A DNA stretch of 64,000 nt, taken from the NCBI GenBank assembly GCA_000963575.1, contig CP011077.1, forward strand, positions 4,650,001 through 4,714,000, read 5' to 3'. Below are positions 9,955 to 33,022 of the stretch, in pieces (the stretch's first letter is position 1; each line of letters begins with the position of its first letter). A program made the translations under genes and the position numbers. The notes below the pieces were generated by a model that saw only the letters and a list, made by a program, of their open reading frames with translations, made no database searches and had not been told where the DNA came from. This stretch comes from Klebsiella michiganensis (GTDB lineage Bacteria > Pseudomonadota > Gammaproteobacteria > Enterobacterales > Enterobacteriaceae).

Positions 9955-10944
9955 TTACTCGTCAGCAATGCTTGCTGGTGGCCAGTTTTCCAGGCGCATG
10001 CCCAGAGACAAACCACGAGAAGCCAGCACGTCTTTAATCTCAGTAAGAGATTTTTTACCCAGGTTAGGCGTTTTGAGCAGCTCAACCTCGGTACGCTGTA
10101 CCAGATCACCGATATAGTGGATAGCTTCTGCCTTGAGGCAGTTAGCAGAGCGGACAGTCAATTCCAGATCGTCAACAGGGCGCAGCAAGATCGGATCGAA
10201 TTCTGGTTTCTCTTCTTTAACTTCCGGCTGACGAACATCACGTAGGTCAACGAAAGCTTCAAGTTGTTCTGCCAGAATGGTCGCCGCACGACGAATCGCC
10301 TCTTCAGGATCGATTGTGCCGTTGGTTTCCATTTCGATGACCAGCTTGTCCAGGTCGGTACGCTGTTCTACACGCGCAGCTTCAACATTGTAGGCAATAC
10401 GCTCTACAGGGCTGTAGCAGGCGTCGACCAGCAGACGGCCGATTGGGCGCTCATCTTCTTCCGAATGAATTCGGGTAGAAGCCGGCACATAACCGCGACC
10501 GCGCTGAACTTTGATACGCATGCTAATAGCGGCGTTCTCATCGGTCAGGTGGCAGATCACATGCTGCGGCTTGACGATTTCGACATCACCATCATGGGTG
10601 ATATCGGCTGCGGTCACAGGGCCAATGCCAGATTTATTCAGGGTAAGAATAACTTCATCTTTACCTTGAACTCTTACCGCCAGCCCTTTCAGGTTGAGCA
10701 GGATTTCCAGGATATCTTCCTGAACGCCTTCTTTGGTGCTGTACTCGTGCAGTACACCATCAATCTCAACCTCAGTCACCGCGCAACCCGGCATCGATGA
10801 AAGCAGAATACGGCGCAGTGCGTTACCAAGAGTATGGCCAAAGCCACGCTCTAACGGCTCAAGGGTCACCTTGGCGTGCGTCGAACTCACTTGCTCGATA
10901 TCTACCAGGCGTGGTTTTAGAAACTCTGTCACAGAACCCTGCAT
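9955..10944 (-). CDS. rpoA: RNA polymerase alpha subunit
   Basis: Alpha dimer scaffolds RNA polymerase assembly and reads UP elements and activators. 329 residues as in E. coli: N-terminal domain (1-~235) with [18 protein letters not shown], a flexible acidic linker, and the C-terminal domain (~249-329) with [17 protein letters not shown], which holds the Arg/Asn/Cys DNA- and CRP-contact surface, and [16 protein letters not shown]. Lies between rpsD and rplQ in the alpha operon, which couples polymerase and ribosome supply under S4 autoregulation. Confidence 0.99.
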
Positions 10945-10969
10945 TGTGTCCTCTCTTTGGTACTAAGCT

Positions 10970-11608
<639 letters not shown>

Positions 11609-11624
11609 CTAGAAAACGGACGCG

Positions 11625-12017
<393 letters not shown>

Positions 12018-12030
12018 TCAATCACCCCGA

Positions 12031-12396
<366 letters not shown>

Positions 12397-12478
12397 CTAC
12401 TATTTAGATTATGCGTCCCATGCCGAAAAGCCCGTTTTCAGGATACTCAAATGGAAACGCATAGACATACAAAAGATT

Positions 12479-12499
12479 GGCTGGCTAATCTAGCCAGCT
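12479..12499 (-). terminator. Hairpin between rpmJ and rpsM
   Basis: Nine-bp stem (GGCTGGCTA/TAGCCAGCT including one G-T pair) with a 3-base loop, 35 bases downstream of the rpmJ stop. On the minus strand it is followed by CAATCTTTTG, a modest T-rich stretch. It could be a weak end of the spc transcript or a processing hairpin before the alpha leader. Confidence 0.45.
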
Positions 12500-12533
12500 C
12501 AACCCAACTTTGCAAGAAAAATATGCGAGATAA

Positions 12534-12680
<147 letters not shown>

Positions 12681-14012
12681 TTAACGGCCGTAGCCTTTCA
12701 GGTTCGCTTTCTTCAATGCAGACTCGTACTGACTTGACATCATCAGAGTTTGCACTTGAGCCATAAAGTCCATGATAACGACAACAACGATCAGCAGTGA
12801 GGTCCCACCGAAGTAGAACGGCACTTTCATTGCATCGCGCATGAACTCCGGGATTAGGCAGATAAAGGTAATGTACAACGCACCAACCAGAGTCAGGCGG
12901 GTCATTACTTTATCGATATACTTCGCCGTTTGTTCTCCCGGACGAATTCCTGGTACAAATGCACCGGACTTCTTCAGGTTATCTGCTGTTTCACGCGGGT
13001 TGAAAACCAACGCCGTGTAGAAGAAACAGAAGAAGATGATTGCAGACGCATAGAGTAACACATAAAGCGGTTGCCCAGGCTGCAAATACAGCGAAATTGT
13101 TGTCAGCCAGTTCCAACCGGTACCGCCCCCGAACCATGACGCGATGGTCGCCGGGAACAGAATAATACTGGAGGCGAAGATCGCAGGGATAACCCCGGCC
13201 ATGTTCACTTTCAGCGGTAAATGTGTGCTCTGCGCAGCATAGACACGACGACCCTGTTGACGTTTAGCGTAGTTGACCACAATGCGGCGCTGGCCACGCT
13301 CAACAAAAACAACGAAGAAGGTCACTGCAAATACTAATACTGCAACCAACAGCAACAGGAGGAAGTGCAGGTCGCCTTGCCTTGCTTGCTCGATGGTATG
13401 GCCAATGGCCGGCGGAAGACCCGCAACAATACCCGCGAAGATTATGATTGAGATACCGTTACCGATACCACGTTCAGTAATCTGTTCACCCAGCCACATC
13501 AGGAACATAGTCCCGGTGACAAGGCTTACAACAGCGGTGAAATAGAATGCAAAGCCTGGGTTTAACACCAGGCCCTGCATACCAGGCATATTCGGTAAAC
13601 CGGTAGCAATACCGATTGACTGAAATATTGCCAGCACCAGAGTGCCGTAACGGGTGTACTGGCTGATCTTACGACGACCAGACTCCCCTTCTTTCTTCAG
13701 CTCTGCCAGCGCGGGATGAACCACGGTGAGCAGCTGAATGATGATCGATGCCGAAATGTACGGCATGATACCCAGCGCGAAGATAGAAGCACGGCTGAGA
13801 GCACCACCAGAGAACATGTTGAACATTTCAATGATGGTGCCTCGCTGTTGCTCAAGCAGTTTGGCAAGTACAGCGGCATCAATACCAGGGATCGGAATAA
13901 AAGAGCCAATACGAAACACAATCAGCGCACCGATAACAAACATCAGTCTGCGTTTCAGCTCGCCGAGGCCGCCTTTAGCACTTTGAAAATCTAATCCCGG
14001 TTGTTTTGCCAT
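12681..14012 (-). CDS. secY: Preprotein translocase subunit SecY
   Basis: Central channel of the SecYEG inner-membrane translocon. 443 aa as in E. coli. Ten hydrophobic transmembrane segments can be traced, the first beginning near residue 23 ([21 protein letters not shown]), with the plug region and the large cytosolic loops between TM6-7 and TM8-9 containing the conserved basic [14 protein letters not shown] and [16 protein letters not shown] stretches. It is embedded in the spc operon between rplO and rpmJ, the usual place, tying translocon supply to ribosome supply. Confidence 0.99.
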   Translation of the reverse strand: MAKQPGLDFQSAKGGLGELKRRLMFVIGALIVFRIGSFIPIPGIDAAVLAKLLEQQRGTIIEMFNMFSGGALSRASIFALGIMPYISASIIIQLLTVVHPALAELKKEGESGRRKISQYTRYGTLVLAIFQSIGIATGLPNMPGMQGLVLNPGFAFYFTAVVSLVTGTMFLMWLGEQITERGIGNGISIIIFAGIVAGLPPAIGHTIEQARQGDLHFLLLLLVAVLVFAVTFFVVFVERGQRRIVVNYAKRQQGRRVYAAQSTHLPLKVNMAGVIPAIFASSIILFPATIASWFGGGTGWNWLTTISLYLQPGQPLYVLLYASAIIFFCFFYTALVFNPRETADNLKKSGAFVPGIRPGEQTAKYIDKVMTRLTLVGALYITFICLIPEFMRDAMKVPFYFGGTSLLIVVVVIMDFMAQVQTLMMSSQYESALKKANLKGYGR

Positions 14013-14019
14013 CTGCTAC

Positions 14020-15153
<1,134 letters not shown>

Positions 15154-15158
15154 CTACC

Positions 15159-15521
<363 letters not shown>

Positions 15522-16055
15522 TTACTTCTTCTTAGCCTCTTTGGTACGCACGACTTCGTCGGCGTAACGAACACCCTTGCCTTTGTAAGGCTCAGGACGA
15601 CGGTAGGCGCGCAGATCAGCTGCAACCTGACCGATCACCTGCTTATCAGCGCCTTTCAGCACGATTTCAGTTTGAGTCGGACATTCAGCAGTGATACCTG
15701 CCGGCAGCTTATGCTCAACAGGGTGAGAGAAGCCCAGGGCTAAATTCACCACGTCGCCTTTAACGGCTGCACGATAACCTACACCAACCAGCTGCAGCTT
15801 CTTAGTGAAGCCTTCGGTAACACCGACAACCATTGCGTTCAACAGCGCACGAGTGGTACCCGCTTGGGCCCACGCGTTTGCAAAGCCTTCGCGCGGAGCG
15901 AAAGTCAGAGCATTATCAGCGTGTTTAACTTCAACAGCATCGTTGATAGTACGAGTCAGCTCGCCGTTTTTACCTTTGATCGAAATAACCTGACCGTTGA
16001 GTTTTACCTCTACGCCTGCAGGAACAACGACCGGTGCTTTAGCAACACGAGACAT
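15522..16055 (-). CDS. rplF: 50S ribosomal protein L6
   Basis: uL6 sits near the factor-binding site beside the sarcin-ricin loop. 177 aa, standard length. Two tandem L6 folds can be read, the first from [20 protein letters not shown], the second including the conserved [16 protein letters not shown] (~150-166) before the lysine-rich tail. Spc operon, between rpsH and rplR. Confidence 0.99.
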   Translation of the reverse strand: MSRVAKAPVVVPAGVEVKLNGQVISIKGKNGELTRTINDAVEVKHADNALTFAPREGFANAWAQAGTTRALLNAMVVGVTEGFTKKLQLVGVGYRAAVKGDVVNLALGFSHPVEHKLPAGITAECPTQTEIVLKGADKQVIGQVAADLRAYRRPEPYKGKGVRYADEVVRTKEAKKK

Positions 16056-16068
16056 TTTATTCCTCCAA

Positions 16069-16467
<399 letters not shown>

Positions 16468-16494
16468 CTACTCCCGTGATTCAATTGGTGACAA

Positions 16495-16809
<315 letters not shown>

Positions 16810-16814
16810 CTACC

Positions 16815-18077
<1,263 letters not shown>

Positions 18078-18146
18078 CTAATGTCAACTACTACTTCGGG
18101 ACCTGGAATTCAGGTCGTTAAAAAGCCCCATAAACGAGGGCGCGGC

Positions 18147-18175
18147 ATTATAACACCGGTTCCAAGATATGGGTA
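18147..18175 (-). promoter_or_regulatory. spc operon promoter
   Basis: On the minus strand a perfect -10 TATAAT (18147-18152) is preceded by TG one base away, an extended -10 (TGTTATAAT). The -35 region about 17 bases upstream (around 18170-18175) is weak. Placement, between the S10 terminator and rplN, is that of the E. coli Pspc. About 80 bases separate the -10 from the rplN start. Confidence 0.8.
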
Positions 18176-18210
18176 GAAAAAATAAACGGCTCATCGCTGA
18201 GCCGTTTATT
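18175..18210 (-). terminator. Terminator of the S10 operon
   Basis: Perfect 12-bp stem AATAAACGGCTC/GAGCCGTTTATT with a 6-base loop, starting 22 bases after the rpsQ stop and followed on the minus strand by TTTTC. It separates the S10 from the spc operon, as in E. coli. Confidence 0.9.
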
Positions 18211-18231
18211 TGTTTGAGAACGGGTACTGTA

Positions 18232-20157
<1,926 letters not shown>

Positions 20158-20162
20158 CTACC

Positions 20163-20444
<282 letters not shown>

Positions 20445-20457
20445 TTATCCTCTAAAA

Positions 20458-22853
<2,396 letters not shown>

Positions 22854-22872
22854 TCAATCGTCAATGACCTGA

Positions 22873-23205
<333 letters not shown>

Positions 23206-23214
23206 TTATAGACG

Positions 23215-23256
23215 AAAAAAATTACTACTCGCACCCATTACGATTGATGGGGGAGT
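23215..23256 (-). promoter_or_regulatory. S10 leader attenuator (L4-dependent)
   Basis: On the minus strand a G/C-rich hairpin (ACTC...GAGT ends, with CCCAT/ATGGG inside; 23227-23256) is followed by seven T (23215-23221), 31-37 bases before the rpsJ start. A second palindrome GTCCCCAATTGGGGGAC lies at 23274-23290. Position and shape match the E. coli S10 leader, where L4 with NusA stabilises pausing and termination here. Function is inferred from that homology. Confidence 0.75.
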
Positions 23257-23373
23257 GTAATCGTTCATACATAGTCCCCCAATTGGGGACATTGTTTGAT
23301 AGCAACTGAATTTCTTCAACGGACTGCTATCAGGGTTCATATTGAACCAGCTGTCTATAAAGACAGCCCGCGC

Positions 23374-23401
23374 ATTATACGGGTTTCAGCCCAGCTTGCA
23401 A
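23374..23401 (-). promoter_or_regulatory. S10 operon promoter
   Basis: Minus-strand -35 TTGCAA (23396-23401) and perfect -10 TATAAT (23374-23379) are separated by 16 bases. Transcription should start near 23367, giving a leader of ~180 bases before rpsJ, the size expected for L4 autoregulation. The rest of the 23185-23572 gap, beyond this promoter toward 23572, shows no other feature I can support. Confidence 0.85.
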
Positions 23402-23572
23402 GTCATATGGGTTGAAATTTCACCGGCATCCTTCATTTAGTGAGTTTCAAGCTCTTTTGGCCCCACATCTGCGAGGCATCGCGCAGTACCACACGCCAAA
23501 TTCAGGGGTTGATAGGTTTGACCGGTGCAACGGCGTAGCATCCCATGGCTTCAATCTTACCGGGATAAGAAG

Positions 23573-24052
23573 ATGGTACTGACCAATATAGAGATTGCCT
23601 GGATGCTCCCCGCCGCCGCGGGGCTTTATTTTAGCTTCGCATTAGTACTAAGCATTGTTGATTTCAAAACTATGCAGCTTCCTGACGGGCTTACCCTCCC
23701 CTTACTGTGGCTGGGATTGCTGTTCCATAGTCTGGTAAACCCCCACCATGTTCATCACGCCGTATTCGGGGCGATAGCCGGCTACCTTTTCCTGTGGGTT
23801 ACCTTTCAATTATTCCGTTTGGCTACCGGTAAAGAAGGGTTGGGTTATGGTGATTTCAAACTGCTGGCGGCAATTGGTGCCTGGAGCCACTGGCAGCATT
23901 TACCCCTCATCATCGTCGGCGCCTCTTCTCTGGGCATGGTTTATGCCGGAATGCTTTATCTGCTCAGGCGCCGTGAAATCATTGCAATGCCTTTTGGCCC
24001 ATGGCTTGCTCTCTCGGGCTGGGGGAATTTTTGCTGGCAGGTGTTTGGATGA
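23573..24052 (+). CDS. Short prepilin peptidase (HopD/GspO-like, lacks methyltransferase domain)
   Basis: Membrane aspartyl protease of the type IV prepilin peptidase family (A24). From ATG 23573 it is 159 aa against ~225-290 for full-length enzymes: the N-terminal cytosolic region with its zinc Cys pairs, which carries the N-methylation activity, is missing. The two catalytic Asp appear to be kept, in VLSIVDFKTMQLPD (~25-37) and in the GYGDFK motif (~99-104), and about five transmembrane helices are visible. An in-frame start 16 codons upstream exists but is less likely. It sits between rpsJ and bfr, where E. coli has gspO, but no gsp genes are near. It may process pilins in trans or be a remnant. 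Confidence 0.82.
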   Translation: MVLTNIEIAWMLPAAAGLYFSFALVLSIVDFKTMQLPDGLTLPLLWLGLLFHSLVNPHHVHHAVFGAIAGYLFLWVTFQLFRLATGKEGLGYGDFKLLAAIGAWSHWQHLPLIIVGASSLGMVYAGMLYLLRRREIIAMPFGPWLALSGWGNFCWQVFG

Positions 24053-24101
24053 GCTATCAAAGAAGACAGAGGGGAGCCCCTCTGTCCTGGCAACGCGAGT
24101 C

Positions 24102-24575
24102 TTACTCTTCCCGTATCTGGGCCTGCAGATAGTTCTGGATACCCAGCTTCTGGATTAAATCCAGTTCGGTTTCGAGCCAGTCGATATGGCCTTCTTCATC
24201 GGCCAGAATTTCGATCATCAGATCGCGACTTACATAATCATGAACTTTATCGGCATAGGCGATAGCTTCACGCAAATCTTTAGCACCATCGAGTTCCAGC
24301 TTGAGGTCTGACCGAAGCATCTCTTCGACATCTTCCCCAATACCCAACTTACCCAGGTCCTGCAGATTTGGAATGCCTTCGAGGAAAAGAATACGCTCGA
24401 TGTACTTATCGGCGTGCTTCATCTCATCGATTGACTCGTGATACTCGACGTCGTTGAGACGTTTTAATCCCCAGTTTTTGAACATGCGGGCATGCAGAAA
24501 ATACTGGTTAATCGCGACAAGCTCGTTTCCCAATAATTTATTGAGATAATTTATTATCTTAACATCACCTTTCAT
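24102..24575 (-). CDS. bfr: Bacterioferritin
   Basis: 24-mer haem-containing iron storage protein with a di-iron ferroxidase centre. 157 aa from ATG 24575, which has GGAGG at spacing 8; an ATG 7 codons upstream is rejected because the family starts [19 protein letters not shown]. The ferroxidase ligands (Glu18, Glu51/His54 in [18 protein letters not shown], Glu94, Glu127/His130 in DEEGHIDW) and the haem-ligating Met52 are in place. Paired with bfd, its partner for iron release, 71 bases upstream. Confidence 0.98.
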   Translation of the reverse strand: MKGDVKIINYLNKLLGNELVAINQYFLHARMFKNWGLKRLNDVEYHESIDEMKHADKYIERILFLEGIPNLQDLGKLGIGEDVEEMLRSDLKLELDGAKDLREAIAYADKVHDYVSRDLMIEILADEEGHIDWLETELDLIQKLGIQNYLQAQIREE

Positions 24576-24646
24576 TTTGACATCCTCCGCTTCCACTTAT
24601 TGAAGCGTAGATGTCGTGCAGTGTAAGTCAAAAAAATGAGCGTGTT

Positions 24647-24841
24647 TTAGGCGATCTCTTTAAATTCCGGGATCTGCATCAGTTCGTCTTGCATGATTTC
24701 ACGCGCCTGGCGAACGCACTTACCGCACTGATTCCCAACCGGGATAAACTTTCTAAGCTGCTGAAAAGACTGCGGATGATGTTGTCGCACCGCCTGACGA
24801 ATTGTCTTATCGCTTACACCGTTACACAAGCAAACGTACAT
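24647..24841 (-). CDS. bfd: Bacterioferritin-associated ferredoxin Bfd
   Basis: [2Fe-2S] protein that donates electrons to Bfr haem to mobilise stored iron. 64 aa from ATG 24841; two codons of upstream extension are rejected as unlike the family. The four cluster cysteines are all present: Cys4 and Cys6 in MYVCLCNG and Cys38 and Cys41 in VGNQCGKC. Lies directly upstream of bfr on the same strand. A Fur-box-like sequence precedes it, consistent with iron control known for bfd. Confidence 0.97.
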   Translation of the reverse strand: MYVCLCNGVSDKTIRQAVRQHHPQSFQQLRKFIPVGNQCGKCVRQAREIMQDELMQIPEFKEIA

Positions 24842-24873
24842 GATCACTCCCGCTCAAAAACTGCGCAAATTGT

Positions 24874-24892
24874 AAATGAGAATGATTGGCTT
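24874..24892 (-). promoter_or_regulatory. Possible Fur box upstream of bfd
   Basis: The sequence AAATGAGAATGATTGGCTT, 33 bases upstream of the bfd start, resembles two of the three GATAAT-type hexamers of the Fur consensus. Match is partial. Fur repression of bfd is established in E. coli; the site here is my inference. Confidence 0.4.
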
Positions 24893-25001
24893 TACAAGGG
24901 ATGCAGCGAGGCAGAATGCAGAGAATGGTAATCAAATGCAAAAATCGACGCTAACGGCGGTAAGAGAGAACTTTTCCGCGCAAGTAGCAAATTTCAGGCA
25001 T

Positions 25002-25029
25002 AAAAAAGGGCATCCTAAGATGCCCTTTT
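25002..25029 (-). terminator. Terminator of the str operon (after tufA)
   Basis: Stem AAAAGGGCATC/GATGCCCTTTT with a CTAA loop, 27 bases after the tufA stop, followed on the minus strand by a further T run (25002-25007). Strong intrinsic terminator. Confidence 0.9.
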
Positions 25030-25055
25030 CACTATTGCATTAAAGTATCAGAGGA

Positions 25056-26297
<1,242 letters not shown>

Positions 26298-26311
26298 TTA
26301 AAAGCGTTGGC

Positions 26312-28435
<2,124 letters not shown>

Positions 28436-28519
28436 CTATATCCTGGGACGTTCAAGTTAAGTAACCCAAAGCGGGCAGCTTCATGAAGCGCCCGCTTGGG
28501 TAACACTACGAAGGATTTA

Positions 28520-29005
<486 letters not shown>

Positions 29006-29085
29006 TTAATTCAGGATTGTCCAAAACTCAAAGAGTTTATTTTGACATTAATTTAAAACGTTTGGCCTTACTTAACGGAGAACCA

Positions 29086-29563
<478 letters not shown>

Positions 29564-29584
29564 GAAATATACAGCGATCCGCCT

Positions 29585-29872
29585 TCACCAGGCGAACTGC
29601 TGGCTATGTTTTATCGTTAATCTGACGAAATCAGTATAGCCGACACGCTCAACTTTGGACGAAATTTGAGCAGAGAGGCCTCGAGCCTCAACATCTTCTT
29701 GCAGAGCGCTAACAGTAATGGGGGCAGAAAGCAGTAATTCAAGCGCCCGACTGTCATTCAACGCGGCAATCACGCCATCTTCAATCAGCAGTAAATCGTC
29801 ACCCGGCTGAACAAGGCGCATAATCTCGGTGATATCACACTGGAAGGGTGACTGACGTAAGGTATGCAGCAT
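29585..29872 (-). CDS. tusB: tRNA 2-thiouridine synthesis protein TusB
   Basis: Subunit of the heterohexameric TusBCD sulfur relay that passes persulfide sulfur from TusA to TusE and then MnmA, for s2U34 of Glu, Gln and Lys tRNAs. 95 aa from ATG 29872 (MLHTLRQSPFQCDITEIMR), the family start; the ORF opens 9 codons further upstream, inside tusC. DsrH-like fold; the C-terminus ends in QFAW as in E. coli. Last of yheO-tusDCB. Confidence 0.95.
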   Translation of the reverse strand: MLHTLRQSPFQCDITEIMRLVQPGDDLLLIEDGVIAALNDSRALELLLSAPITVSALQEDVEARGLSAQISSKVERVGYTDFVRLTIKHSQQFAW

Positions 29873-29879
29873 AGGTGCC

Positions 29880-30239
29880 TCAGAAGGTAAGTACCACATC
29901 GTACTGGTTCAGTTTTTCCCGGAGCGCATCGGGCCCAAGCACTTCCGCATCGATAACCCAGGATGACCGTTCCGACAGCCCTCTCTCCCTTATTGAGGCC
30001 GCGCAAAGAAAACACTGTTCAATGTCGTACAGCGGCAAAATGCGGAAGGTAGCAATGTAGTCTCTGGCCAGCACCTGGGCTGGCTGCTGCCCCGGCAGCA
30101 GTTGCAGAACGCCATCGCCAATAAAGAACACGCCGATATCTTCTGACAATGCCGATGTGGCCAATAATGCGTCCAGCCCTTCCCGGCCAGAAGTGCTGCC
30201 GTGCGGCGCAGATCGAAAAACAAAAGCAACGCGCTTCAT
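29880..30239 (-). CDS. tusC: tRNA 2-thiouridine synthesis protein TusC
   Basis: DsrF-like subunit of the TusBCD complex. 119 aa, the E. coli length, starting [20 protein letters not shown] and ending near [11 protein letters not shown]. Its start codon shares one base with the tusD stop (TAATG), and tusB follows after 7 bases, so the three subunits are translationally coupled in equal amounts. It lacks the sulfur-carrying Cys of TusD. Confidence 0.96.
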   Translation of the reverse strand: MKRVAFVFRSAPHGSTSGREGLDALLATSALSEDIGVFFIGDGVLQLLPGQQPAQVLARDYIATFRILPLYDIEQCFLCAASIRERGLSERSSWVIDAEVLGPDALREKLNQYDVVLTF

Positions 30240-30625
30240 TAGAATTGCACCATTCTTTCGCAGGTCAGCGCGGCTTCTGCCAACGCTCCCAGGCCACTAA
30301 GCGTAAAGCCAGGCTGGAGATTACTCACGTTGAGCCCCAAAGCTTTCGCCTGCTCTTCATCGGTCACGCCGCGACGCAATGCCGCGGCCACGCAGATATG
30401 CAGCGCCACACCGTGCTGCGCGTTCAGAGACTGCCACTCGCGAACAAGGTCAACCTCATCGCTTGCCGGGGCGGTCAACTGATTGGCGTTATAGATCCCC
30501 TCGCGGTAGAAAAAAACGCTCTCCAGCGTATGTCCTTCCGCCAGCAACGCTCGAGCAAACAGTAATGCACTGCTCGCCTGCTGCGTCCCATAAGCCGGGC
30601 CAGTCACCATTAAGGCAAAGCGCAT
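30239..30625 (-). CDS. tusD: Sulfurtransferase TusD
   Basis: DsrE-like subunit that carries the sulfur as a persulfide on Cys78, which is present here in [14 protein letters not shown]. 128 aa, the E. coli length. The start shares one base with the yheO stop (TAATG) and the stop shares one base with tusC, so it is coupled to both neighbours. Confidence 0.97.
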   Translation of the reverse strand: MRFALMVTGPAYGTQQASSALLFARALLAEGHTLESVFFYREGIYNANQLTAPASDEVDLVREWQSLNAQHGVALHICVAAALRRGVTDEEQAKALGLNVSNLQPGFTLSGLGALAEAALTCERMVQF

Positions 30626-31353
30626 TACTTATCCTGACCGAGGAAGTCACCGTTTTTGAACTGACGAATGTAGAGATAAACGGTGTGTTTGGAAATGTTC
30701 AGCCGATCGGCAACTTGATTGATGGCATCTTTAATGTCGAAAATACCTTTTTCATACAGGTTCAGTACGATCTGGCGATTCTTGGCGTTGTTGGAGACGT
30801 TGCGGTCGGCATTCACTTCTTCAATCGTGAATTCCAGCGTTTGCATCACCAGATCCTCCACGGAGGAAGCAAAGTTCACCGAGGACGGCACTTCCTGATC
30901 CTGGGTCTCTGGTGGAATAAAGGTCGACATGATCTGGGAGAACGGCACATCGAGGTTCATGTTAATGCAAAGCAAACCAATCACGCGCTGGTCACGGTTG
31001 CGGATCGCAATGGTCACCGACTTCATCAGTACGCCGCTTTTTGCACGAGTGAAGTAGCACTTAGAGACACTGCTGTCGGCACCGGTCATATCGTGCAGCA
31101 TACGCAGGGCCAGATCGGTAATTGGCGAGCCTATTTTTCGCCCGGTATGTTCACCATTAGCGATACGAATGGCTGAACATTTCAGGTCCTGCAGGGAGTG
31201 CAGAACGATTTCGCAATGGGAACCAATCAGCATCGCTAACCCGTCCACGACCGCTTCATAGGATTTTAATATTTCGAAGTCGGTTTGCTCAAAAGGACGC
31301 TGGTCCAGTAAATCTAGCTCACTGGTTTCGTTGGTTAAAAGCGAATTGGACAT
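30625..31353 (-). CDS. yheO: YheO-type transcriptional regulator (PAS + HTH)
   Basis: Predicted DNA-binding regulator: an N-terminal YheO-like PAS domain (~25-140, [18 protein letters not shown]) and a C-terminal helix-turn-helix (~195-235, [20 protein letters not shown]). 242 aa, like E. coli YheO. No target is established to my knowledge; its one-base overlap with tusD suggests a link with tRNA thiolation. It is the first gene of yheO-tusDCB. The start is preceded by GAGAGGG but at a long spacing, so the exact start is less sure. Confidence 0.93.
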   Translation of the reverse strand: MSNSLLTNETSELDLLDQRPFEQTDFEILKSYEAVVDGLAMLIGSHCEIVLHSLQDLKCSAIRIANGEHTGRKIGSPITDLALRMLHDMTGADSSVSKCYFTRAKSGVLMKSVTIAIRNRDQRVIGLLCINMNLDVPFSQIMSTFIPPETQDQEVPSSVNFASSVEDLVMQTLEFTIEEVNADRNVSNNAKNRQIVLNLYEKGIFDIKDAINQVADRLNISKHTVYLYIRQFKNGDFLGQDK

Positions 31354-31642
31354 GTAAAAATACCACCCTCTCAGATTGATGACAAACGTCCGGAAAACGG
31401 GGTCTCGGGCGTTTGGGGTAAATCAGAAGACTTCGTCCATTATTTTTATTGCCGCAAAATGAGCGTGTTAGGGATAAAAGACGTTGTCAGCAATTTACTC
31501 TAAAGAGAGCCTGTCGCGCTTTGATGGTGTCAGGGCAGACTCATACTCAGTTGAAACGCTGCCCGCTAAGGTAATACAACGTAAGACGTGCTTTCCAGTC
31601 TTTATTCTCCTCATTGCTGGTGGGGGGAATAAACGCCGGGGC
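31354..31642. other. Intergenic stretch yheO-fkpA, no gene
   Basis: Non-coding gap of ~290 bases between the yheO start and the fkpA terminator. The yheO-tusDCB promoter must lie here, but I see no convincing -35/-10 pair. A 73-codon open frame on the plus strand has no recognisable product. Nothing else can be supported. Confidence 0.5.
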
Positions 31643-31676
31643 CAAAAACAAAACCGCCGCCCGGAGGGCGGCGGCT
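31643..31676 (-). terminator. fkpA terminator
   Basis: Very G/C-rich stem (CCGCCGCC/GGCGGCGG core) with a short loop, 16 bases after the fkpA stop; on the minus strand it runs into TTTTGTTTTTGG. Strong intrinsic terminator. Confidence 0.9.
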
Positions 31677-31691
31677 CAAACGACCTGCTAA

Positions 31692-32522
31692 TTACTTGCT
31701 TTTAGCTGCGTCAGCGGCTTTAGCATCTGCAGCAGCGGCTGGCTTAGCGTCAGCTTTTGGCGCTTGTTTAATGTCCAGCAGCTCAACTTCAAACACCAGC
31801 GTAGAGTTGGCAGGGATCCCCGGTACGCCGGTTTTGCCGTAAGCCAGCTCTGGTGGAATAACCAGCTTGATCTTGCCGCCTTTCTTGATGTTTTTCAGGC
31901 CTTCAGTCCAGCCCGGGATAACACCATCCAGACGGAAGGACAGTGGCTCACCGCGGGTATAAGAGTTATCAAACTCTTTACCGTCGATCAGCGTACCTTT
32001 GTAGTTAACCACTACGGTATCGGTATCCTTCGGCGCATCACCAGTCCCGTCTTTTTCGACTTTGTACATCAGGCCGGTAGAAGAGGTTTTAACGCCTTTC
32101 TCTTTCGCGAAAGCATCACGGAAAGCTTTACCTTTGTCCGCGTTCTCTTTAGCGTCTTTCTCCATTTTCTCTTGAGCAGAGGCTTTTACGCGAGTCTCGA
32201 ACGCCTGCAGAGTTTGTTCGATTTCCTGGTCGGACAGTTTGCTCTTATCCGCAAACGCATCCTGTACACCCGCGATCAGCTGAGCTTTATCCAGGGTGAT
32301 CCCCAGTTTCTCTTGCTCTTTCAGGGAGTTTTCCATGTAACGCCCGAGCGATGCACCCAGCGCATAGGCTGCTTTCTGGTCGTCGTTCTTAAAGGCCGCT
32401 TTGCTATCAGCCTGAGCCGCAGCAGGTGCATCTTTCGCAGCAGCTGGTGCCGCAAAAGCAGGAGCATTAAGGGCAACGGCCATTGTGGTCGCCAGAAGCG
32501 TTACTTTAAATAATGATTTCAT
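31692..32522 (-). CDS. fkpA: Periplasmic peptidyl-prolyl isomerase FkpA
   Basis: FKBP-type isomerase and chaperone for periplasmic and outer-membrane proteins. The start at 32522 (MKSLFKVTLLATTMAVAL) has GGAG at spacing 6; an ATG 14 codons upstream is rejected as it spoils the signal peptide. A Sec signal peptide ends near AFA (~25). The N-terminal helical dimerisation domain (~30-140) is followed by the FKBP domain with VVVNYKGTLIDGKEFDNSY (~158-176) and VIPGWTEGLKNIKKGGK. 276 aa with an Ala/Lys-rich tail. A sigma-E-type promoter lies upstream, as in E. coli. Confidence 0.97.
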   Translation of the reverse strand: MKSLFKVTLLATTMAVALNAPAFAAPAAAKDAPAAAQADSKAAFKNDDQKAAYALGASLGRYMENSLKEQEKLGITLDKAQLIAGVQDAFADKSKLSDQEIEQTLQAFETRVKASAQEKMEKDAKENADKGKAFRDAFAKEKGVKTSSTGLMYKVEKDGTGDAPKDTDTVVVNYKGTLIDGKEFDNSYTRGEPLSFRLDGVIPGWTEGLKNIKKGGKIKLVIPPELAYGKTGVPGIPANSTLVFEVELLDIKQAPKADAKPAAAADAKAADAAKSK

Positions 32523-32635
32523 CCATTTCTCCAAGGGCCGGGGCCTCTCACCCCAGGGTTTCAAATAAACTAAGTGACGTACTATAACGTCGTGAAAGAA
32601 ATCTACACAATCTCTCAGCGAGTTATCGAGTCAAA

Positions 32636-32665
32636 TTGAGATTCTTTTTGTTTAAAGAAGTTTCC
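32636..32665 (-). promoter_or_regulatory. Sigma-E type promoter of fkpA
   Basis: On the minus strand GGAAACTT (32658-32665), 16 bases, then TCTCAA (32636-32641), close to the sigma-E consensus (GGAACTT, N16, TCTRA). The 5' leader would be ~110 bases. fkpA belongs to the E. coli sigma-E regulon; the match is my reading of the sequence. Confidence 0.65.
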
Positions 32666-32752
32666 TTCAACGTGCTTCTGCGCTGTAAAGCTGGGTCATT
32701 TTCAGTAAAATCACCACCTATTGTCCATCGCGCAGGCAAAAGAGGAACCGCC

Positions 32753-32971
32753 ATGCACACTAAATCCACCGAACAACGGCTGGAAGATCTCGAGAGTCGT
32801 CTCGCCTTTCAGGAGATTACGATTGAAGAGCTGAACCAGACCGTGACGGCGCACGAACTTGAGATGGTCAAACTTCGCGAGCATTTCCGCCTGCTGGTTG
32901 AAAAGCTGAAGGCAAGCCAGCCGTCGATGATCGCCTCGGAGTCCGAAGAGACGCCACCGCCCCATTACTGA
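32753..32971 (+). CDS. slyX: SlyX family protein
   Basis: Short coiled-coil protein of 72 aa with unknown function, named for its place next to slyD. From ATG 32753, which has AGAGGA at good spacing, the sequence gives [20 protein letters not shown] (~10-29) and ends PPPHY as in E. coli. The upstream 39 codons of the open frame are not part of it. Divergent from fkpA; converges on slyD at a shared bidirectional terminator. Confidence 0.95.
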   Translation: MHTKSTEQRLEDLESRLAFQEITIEELNQTVTAHELEMVKLREHFRLLVEKLKASQPSMIASESEETPPPHY

Positions 32972-32983
32972 ATGACAGATGTA

Positions 32984-33011
32984 AAAAAGGCCGCTAATGC
33001 GGCCTTTTCTC
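32984..33011. terminator. Bidirectional terminator slyX/slyD
   Basis: Perfect 10-bp stem AAAAGGCCGC/GCGGCCTTTT with TAAT loop. The A and T tracts make it work in both directions, ending slyX from the left and slyD from the right. Confidence 0.92.
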
Positions 33012-33022
33012 TTTTACAGCGA

